A DNA stretch of 64,000 nucleotides, from contig MCFG01000003.1 of NCBI GenBank assembly GCA_002104895.1, forward strand, positions 322,001 through 386,000. The letters are read 5' to 3'. Source of the stretch: Anaeromyces robustus. Its lineage: Eukaryota; Neocallimastigomycota; Neocallimastigomycetes; Neocallimastigales; Neocallimastigaceae. The notes beneath the pieces are model-generated. The model had not been told where the DNA came from, did no database searches, and saw nothing but the letters and a program-made list of their open reading frames with translations. Within the stretch, counting starts at the first letter, position 1. Each line of letters begins with the position of its first letter. This document shows positions 49,341-64,000 of this stretch, piece after piece. The position numbers and the translations under genes are program-made.

Positions 49341-50258
49341 TTTTATGTATTTTTAATATCATTACTACTATTTTTTTAAATATGTTAATCATTTAATTCT
49401 TTTTTCAAAAAAAGCCGGTTAAATTACCTAAATCTCTTTTAATGGGTTATTATTACAATTTAAATAGTTGTTATAAATATCAATTTCATTTTTTTTATTA
49501 TTAAAAATAAAATTGATAATAATAAATAAACTTTCTTTCTTTTAATATTTTTAAAAAAAAAAAAAAAAAAGGCATTGAAATAGAATTTCTCAAACCATAC
49601 ATATTAAAGTATTCAAATTAATATTTTAGATATTATTAAATTATTAGATTATTTTTAAAAACATATATATATATATAATATTTGGATATTTCAATGATAT
49701 AATATTATTCTTATAAAAATGTATATTATTAAATTCATTTAATTAAAAAAAATTAGTTCAACAAAAAACATACATTTTTAAATTTAATTTATTTAATTAA
49801 AATAATTTTTATTATTAGCACATATTATTTATTATTATTATTTTATGATTATTGTTATTTATTGTTAATTATTATTATAAAATTTAGCCATTAAAAACCG
49901 AGACATTATTAAAATTATGTATAATATTTGCTTAAATAAACAATTTACTTTTTAAAAAATAAATAAAATAAATAATAAAACGAAATTTCTTAAATTAAAA
50001 TAATAATTAAAATGAAATAGAATTAAAAAATAATAAATAACAATAAAAATAATAATATAAATATAAATATAAATATAAATATAAATATAAAAATAAAAAA
50101 TAAAAAATAAAAAATAAAAATAATAATAAAAATAAATAATTATCAATAAAAACAATAATAAAAAAAAATAATAAGAATAAATTAGTAAAAAAAAAAACAT
50201 TGAAACTAAATAATATTTAATTACTTATATTTTTAAAAAATTATATATATATATTAAA

Positions 50259-51585
50259 ATGTTTCGTAGGAAAAAAGCTAATACCATAGATATTAATGAT
50301 ATTGAAATTAATGATATAAATAGTGATTCTGAAAAAGCTAAACCTGTTTGTAGAATTTGTCGAGATGATGACAGTTCTTCAGAGTTAATTGTACCATGTC
50401 GTTGTCGTGGTACAGTAAAATATATTCATAGAGAATGCTTAAATGAATGGTTAAAAACTGTTAATAAAGCTGTATTACCTTTTGGTCACCAAAATTTAAT
50501 GAATGCCAAATGTAACCTATGTAATTACAAATATCAATGGGAAGGCAGTCAAAAATCACTCTTTATTTTAAAATATTGTAATAATAATTATATATATATT
50601 AAATTTTTTATGTATTATAATTTCATGCCAACTCATTTAATTATTTTTTTTTTATAAATATAAAATATTATTAATTATAAAAGCAAATCTTATAAGTGCG
50701 ATTATAATATGTTCTTTAATATTATTTTTTGGAGTATTATTCCATGTATATACAGAAAAAGAATTCAATTATAAAGCAATATTAGATATACCTATTGAAG
50801 GGATGGCATTATGTTCCTCAGTAATTTATGTTTCTCATTTCTCAATTCCATTTGCATTATTAGAATTCATTATTTATCATTCATCAAAGCATTTAATACC
50901 GTTTGTATTTATGTTGACTTTAAATGATATTATTTTGAAGACAGTTAATGAATGTTCAACAATTTTAGTAACATTTGATAAATATAAACCAAATATTTTT
51001 TTGTTAATTGCTAAAGGAATCGAATTCATATTAAGACCTTTTTGTGAAAAAGTTGATGGTAATGAACAAATTTATTCAGTACTAAAAAGTTCCTTTAAAA
51101 TTGTAATAATATTATTAGGAATTCAATATTTCATTTTATTATGGTTTAATACTCTTTTAATATATTTCCAGATTCATTCAGTGATTATTTATATTCTACA
51201 AAGTAATGAATTAAGAATAAAAGAATATCTTGGTAATGAAGATGAAAAAGAAATTAAACTTGAAAATAGCAGTGATAAAGATAAAGAAAATAATGAAAAT
51301 AGTAATGATAAGGATGAAAATGGCAATGAAAAAAATAATAATAATGAAAATAATAGTGATGAATACAATAAAAATCATAATGAAAATAATAATAAAAATA
51401 ATAATAAAAACAATGTAAACGATAACACGGAAAATAATGAAAATAATAATAAAAATAATAATAAAAACAATGTAAACGATAACACAGAAAATAATGAAAA
51501 TAATGTTAACGATAACACAAAAAATAATGAAAATGATGTTAACGATAACATAGATAATAATAATAAGAATAATGAAAATATATAG
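50259..51585 (+). CDS. Membrane RING-CH (MARCH-like) E3 ubiquitin ligase
   Basis: Two exons (50259-50577, 50684-51585) give 406 residues. The RING-CH domain spans about residues 31-95: C-R-I-C-R-D-D, then P-C-R-C-R-G, Y-I-H-R-E-C-L-N-E-W-L, and C-N-L-C-N-Y-K-Y-Q-W. This is the C4HC3 pattern with the Trp typical of MARCH proteins and yeast Ssm4-like ligases. Exon 2 adds about five hydrophobic segments: one after the splice site, two in the M-A-L-C-S-S to D-I-I-L-K part and two after Y-S-V-L-K-S-S. The protein should therefore sit in an endomembrane with the ligase on the cytosolic face. The last 100 residues are an Asn/Lys/Asp/Glu tail built from near-identical 19-residue repeats. The intron falls right after the RING domain. 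Substrates are unknown. Confidence 0.88.
51381..51494 (+). repeat. Two 57-base tandem repeats coding a 19-residue Asn-rich unit
   Basis: Copies at 51381-51437 and 51438-51494 are nearly identical, including the segment AACAATGTAAACGATAACAC. Shorter derivatives follow to the stop codon. The exact match suggests recent expansion in frame. Confidence 0.85.
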
Positions 51586-52411
51586 ACAATATATAATCTT
51601 TTGTAAAAGTTAAAATAGAATAATTAATAATAATAATAATAATAGATAAAAATCTTAAAAATAGAATAATAACTTCATAAATAATTATAATAAGAAAATA
51701 AGAAAGGCTTATTAACAAAAACAAGCTAAATTGTATATAATATATATATTATATAATAATTGATGTTTTTTAATATCAAATATATAAATAATAGTAATTA
51801 TAATAAATTTTATAAAACATTTTTATTTACTTTTATTTATTCTGAATATATATATATATAATATATATATTTTTTTTAAATTTATTTACAAAAATTTAAA
51901 AAAATAAAATAATAATAATTCTTAAAGATATAATAGACTTTTCTTTTAAAATATATAATTTATATCATCTATATACATCTATATAATATTAAAAATAAAT
52001 ATATGTCGTAACATATAAAATAGATATATTTTTCAAAACTATTAATTTCAAAATCAAAATTCAAAATTCAAAAATCAAAAATCAAAAATCAAAAATTTAA
52101 AGTCAAAATTTTTCAATTGTTTTATTTGATAAACAAAAAATTTTTTATGCTGTATTTTTGTTAAGTTTGTTTATGTTATACTTTTGTTAGGTTTGTTTGT
52201 TTTATTCATTTATTTGTTTGTTTGTTTGTTTGTTATGTTTTGTTTGTTTGATTTGATTTGTTTTGTTTGTATATGTATGTATGTATATTTGTTTGTTTGT
52301 TTGTTTGTTTGTTTGTTTGTTATATTTTATTTCCTTGCTTGTTTTTATATATTATATATTATTTGTTTATTTATTTGTTTTTATATATTTACATATTATT
52401 TAATATTAATT
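51586..52411. other. Convergent intergenic region with (TTTG)n block
   Basis: 826 bases without a gene. It contains short TCAAAAA repeats (about 52050-52096) and a G-bearing (TTTG)n block (52190-52325) close to the 3' end of the RhoGEF gene. Confidence 0.65.
52190..52325 (+). repeat. (TTTG)n block with ATGT interlude
   Basis: Repeats of TTTG (CAAA on the other strand) are broken by a GTATGTATGTAT stretch at about 52268-52288. It is the only G-rich microsatellite in the window; the others are pure A/T. Confidence 0.8.
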
Positions 52412-59267
<6,856 letters not shown>

Positions 59268-60345
59268 TATTTTATAATTTCAACTTCTTCATAAAAAAAT
59301 TAAAATACAAAAATAATATAATTAAATTATAATATATAAATGTTAAATAATATATATATATATATAATAATTAATTATAATAAAAATATTAATAAAAAAT
59401 AAAAGATAAAAGATTAAAAAAAAAAATTAAAAAAAAAAAATAAAAAATTCTAAATTGTATATATATATATATATAATAATTAATAAATTAAAAAGAAAAC
59501 AAAAATAAATGGTATATTAATCAAATTAAAATTAAAAAAAGTTTATTCATTATTTGAAGTTTAATTTTTATGGAATTTGTATGGAATAAATGTTATTTAT
59601 AATATTTTTGAGGTTTTCCGTCACACTTTTGGAGATTTTTTTATATATCAATGACAATTAATATATAAAATGTATCAACTCCGCTATATGAATAAATAAA
59701 ATATATATATATATATATTTTTAAAAGTGAAAATAAAAAAAAAACATGACTGAAAAATAAATTAATATTAAATTTAATTAAATCGAATACCATTTATAAA
59801 TGAGTAAAGATATATATTATTTTTCTTTTGTTTATAATTAATTTAAACTTTAGAACAAAAAAAAAAAAAAAAAAAAAAAAAAAAACAATTTGAAAATATA
59901 AATTTTAATATATTTTTATTGAAAAAACTAAACATTTTTATATATAAAAATAAAATAATTAATAAAAAAAAAAAAAAGTATATATAAATATTTCGTATAT
60001 GCATAATTTTTTTATTAATTTTTTTTTAATTTGAAAAAATTGATATGAAACAATAAATTAATTAACAATTTTACTGCTTAAAATAAAATTTAATTTATTA
60101 GTACTATTAATAAATAAAGTTGTATTTTAAGAATAAACTAATTTTAAAGTTATGAATCTATATTTTCAAAACAATATACAATTAAATATTTGCCAATTCA
60201 TATAAATCAAAAAGAAAGTTATTATTTATTAAATATTGAAACTTATCATAAATCACTATTATTATGTTTTAATATATTATTAACAATTTCCATGAAAGTT
60301 TCAATAATTAAAAAATAAATGTAAATTAAAACTAAGTAATTAAAA
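59268..60345. other. Divergent promoter region between RhoGEF and CFAP46-like genes
   Basis: 1.08 kb with no gene. It contains (TA)n tracts, an A-run (59855-59885) and a G/C-bearing stretch at 59609-59636 (GGTTTTCCGTCACACTTTTGGAG). No recognised element is seen. Confidence 0.6.

Positions 60346-64000
<3,655 letters not shown>

Overview
The window is nuclear DNA of a eukaryote. It is extremely AT-rich and carries intron-split genes with GT..AG introns, long poly(A)/poly(T) tracts, ATTT and TTA microsatellites, and proteins full of asparagine runs. The best overall fit is an anaerobic gut fungus (Neocallimastigomycota). A fungal-type gene set (HIS6, ILV1, a TFIIIC tau131/Tfc4-like subunit) sits beside a flagellar central-apparatus gene (CFAP46-like), as expected of a zoosporic fungus, and beside a short gene carrying the N-terminal signature of pyruvate formate-lyase, an enzyme these fungi keep in hydrogenosomes. 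The assignment is an inference from composition and gene content.

Layout. 1-5395 is non-coding. 5396-7786 (+) is a C2H2 zinc-finger factor. 9068-15168 (+) is a 16-exon TFIIIC TPR subunit. 16020-17754 (+) is a Faf1/C1orf131-like small-subunit assembly factor. 18603-18938 (+) is the PFL-like short ORF. 19489-20445 (+) is an inositol monophosphatase. 22032-24023 (+) is the ERD2/KDEL receptor. 26137-28212 (-) is threonine dehydratase. 30284-33303 (+) is eIF3b. 34674-36492 (-) is HIS6. 37055-40324 (-) is a three-finger CCCH protein. 41139-41594 (-) and 43316-43507 (-) are a small membrane protein and its truncated duplicate. 43970-44720 (+) is CRIPT. 45275-47228 (-) is a PH-domain protein. 50259-51585 (+) is a membrane RING-CH (MARCH-like) E3. 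52412-59267 (-) is a 13-exon IQ-DH-PH Rho exchange factor. 60346 to the window end (+) is CFAP46-like and incomplete.

The genes are mostly unrelated housekeeping functions: Pol III transcription, ribosome assembly, translation initiation, histidine and isoleucine synthesis, ER retrieval, signalling and cilium. There is no operon-like logic. I rebuilt the exon chains by hand from splice signals, reading frame and family resemblance. All of them close in frame, giving protein lengths of 99 (CRIPT), 211 (ERD2), 258 (HIS6), 284, 406, 561 (ILV1), 589, 693 (eIF3b), 1190 (TFIIIC) and 1921 (RhoGEF) residues.

I found no tRNA, rRNA, CRISPR array, transposon or convincing new multi-gene system. The most interesting items are the free-standing PFL N-terminus, a tandem duplication of an unknown membrane-protein gene with a strong hairpin between the copies, a 268-bp tandem duplication between eIF3b and HIS6, several perfect palindromes in promoters (an Mcm1-like CArG box, a CACGTG pair, twin TTAA(C/T)ATT elements), and microsatellites that fill introns right up to their splice sites.
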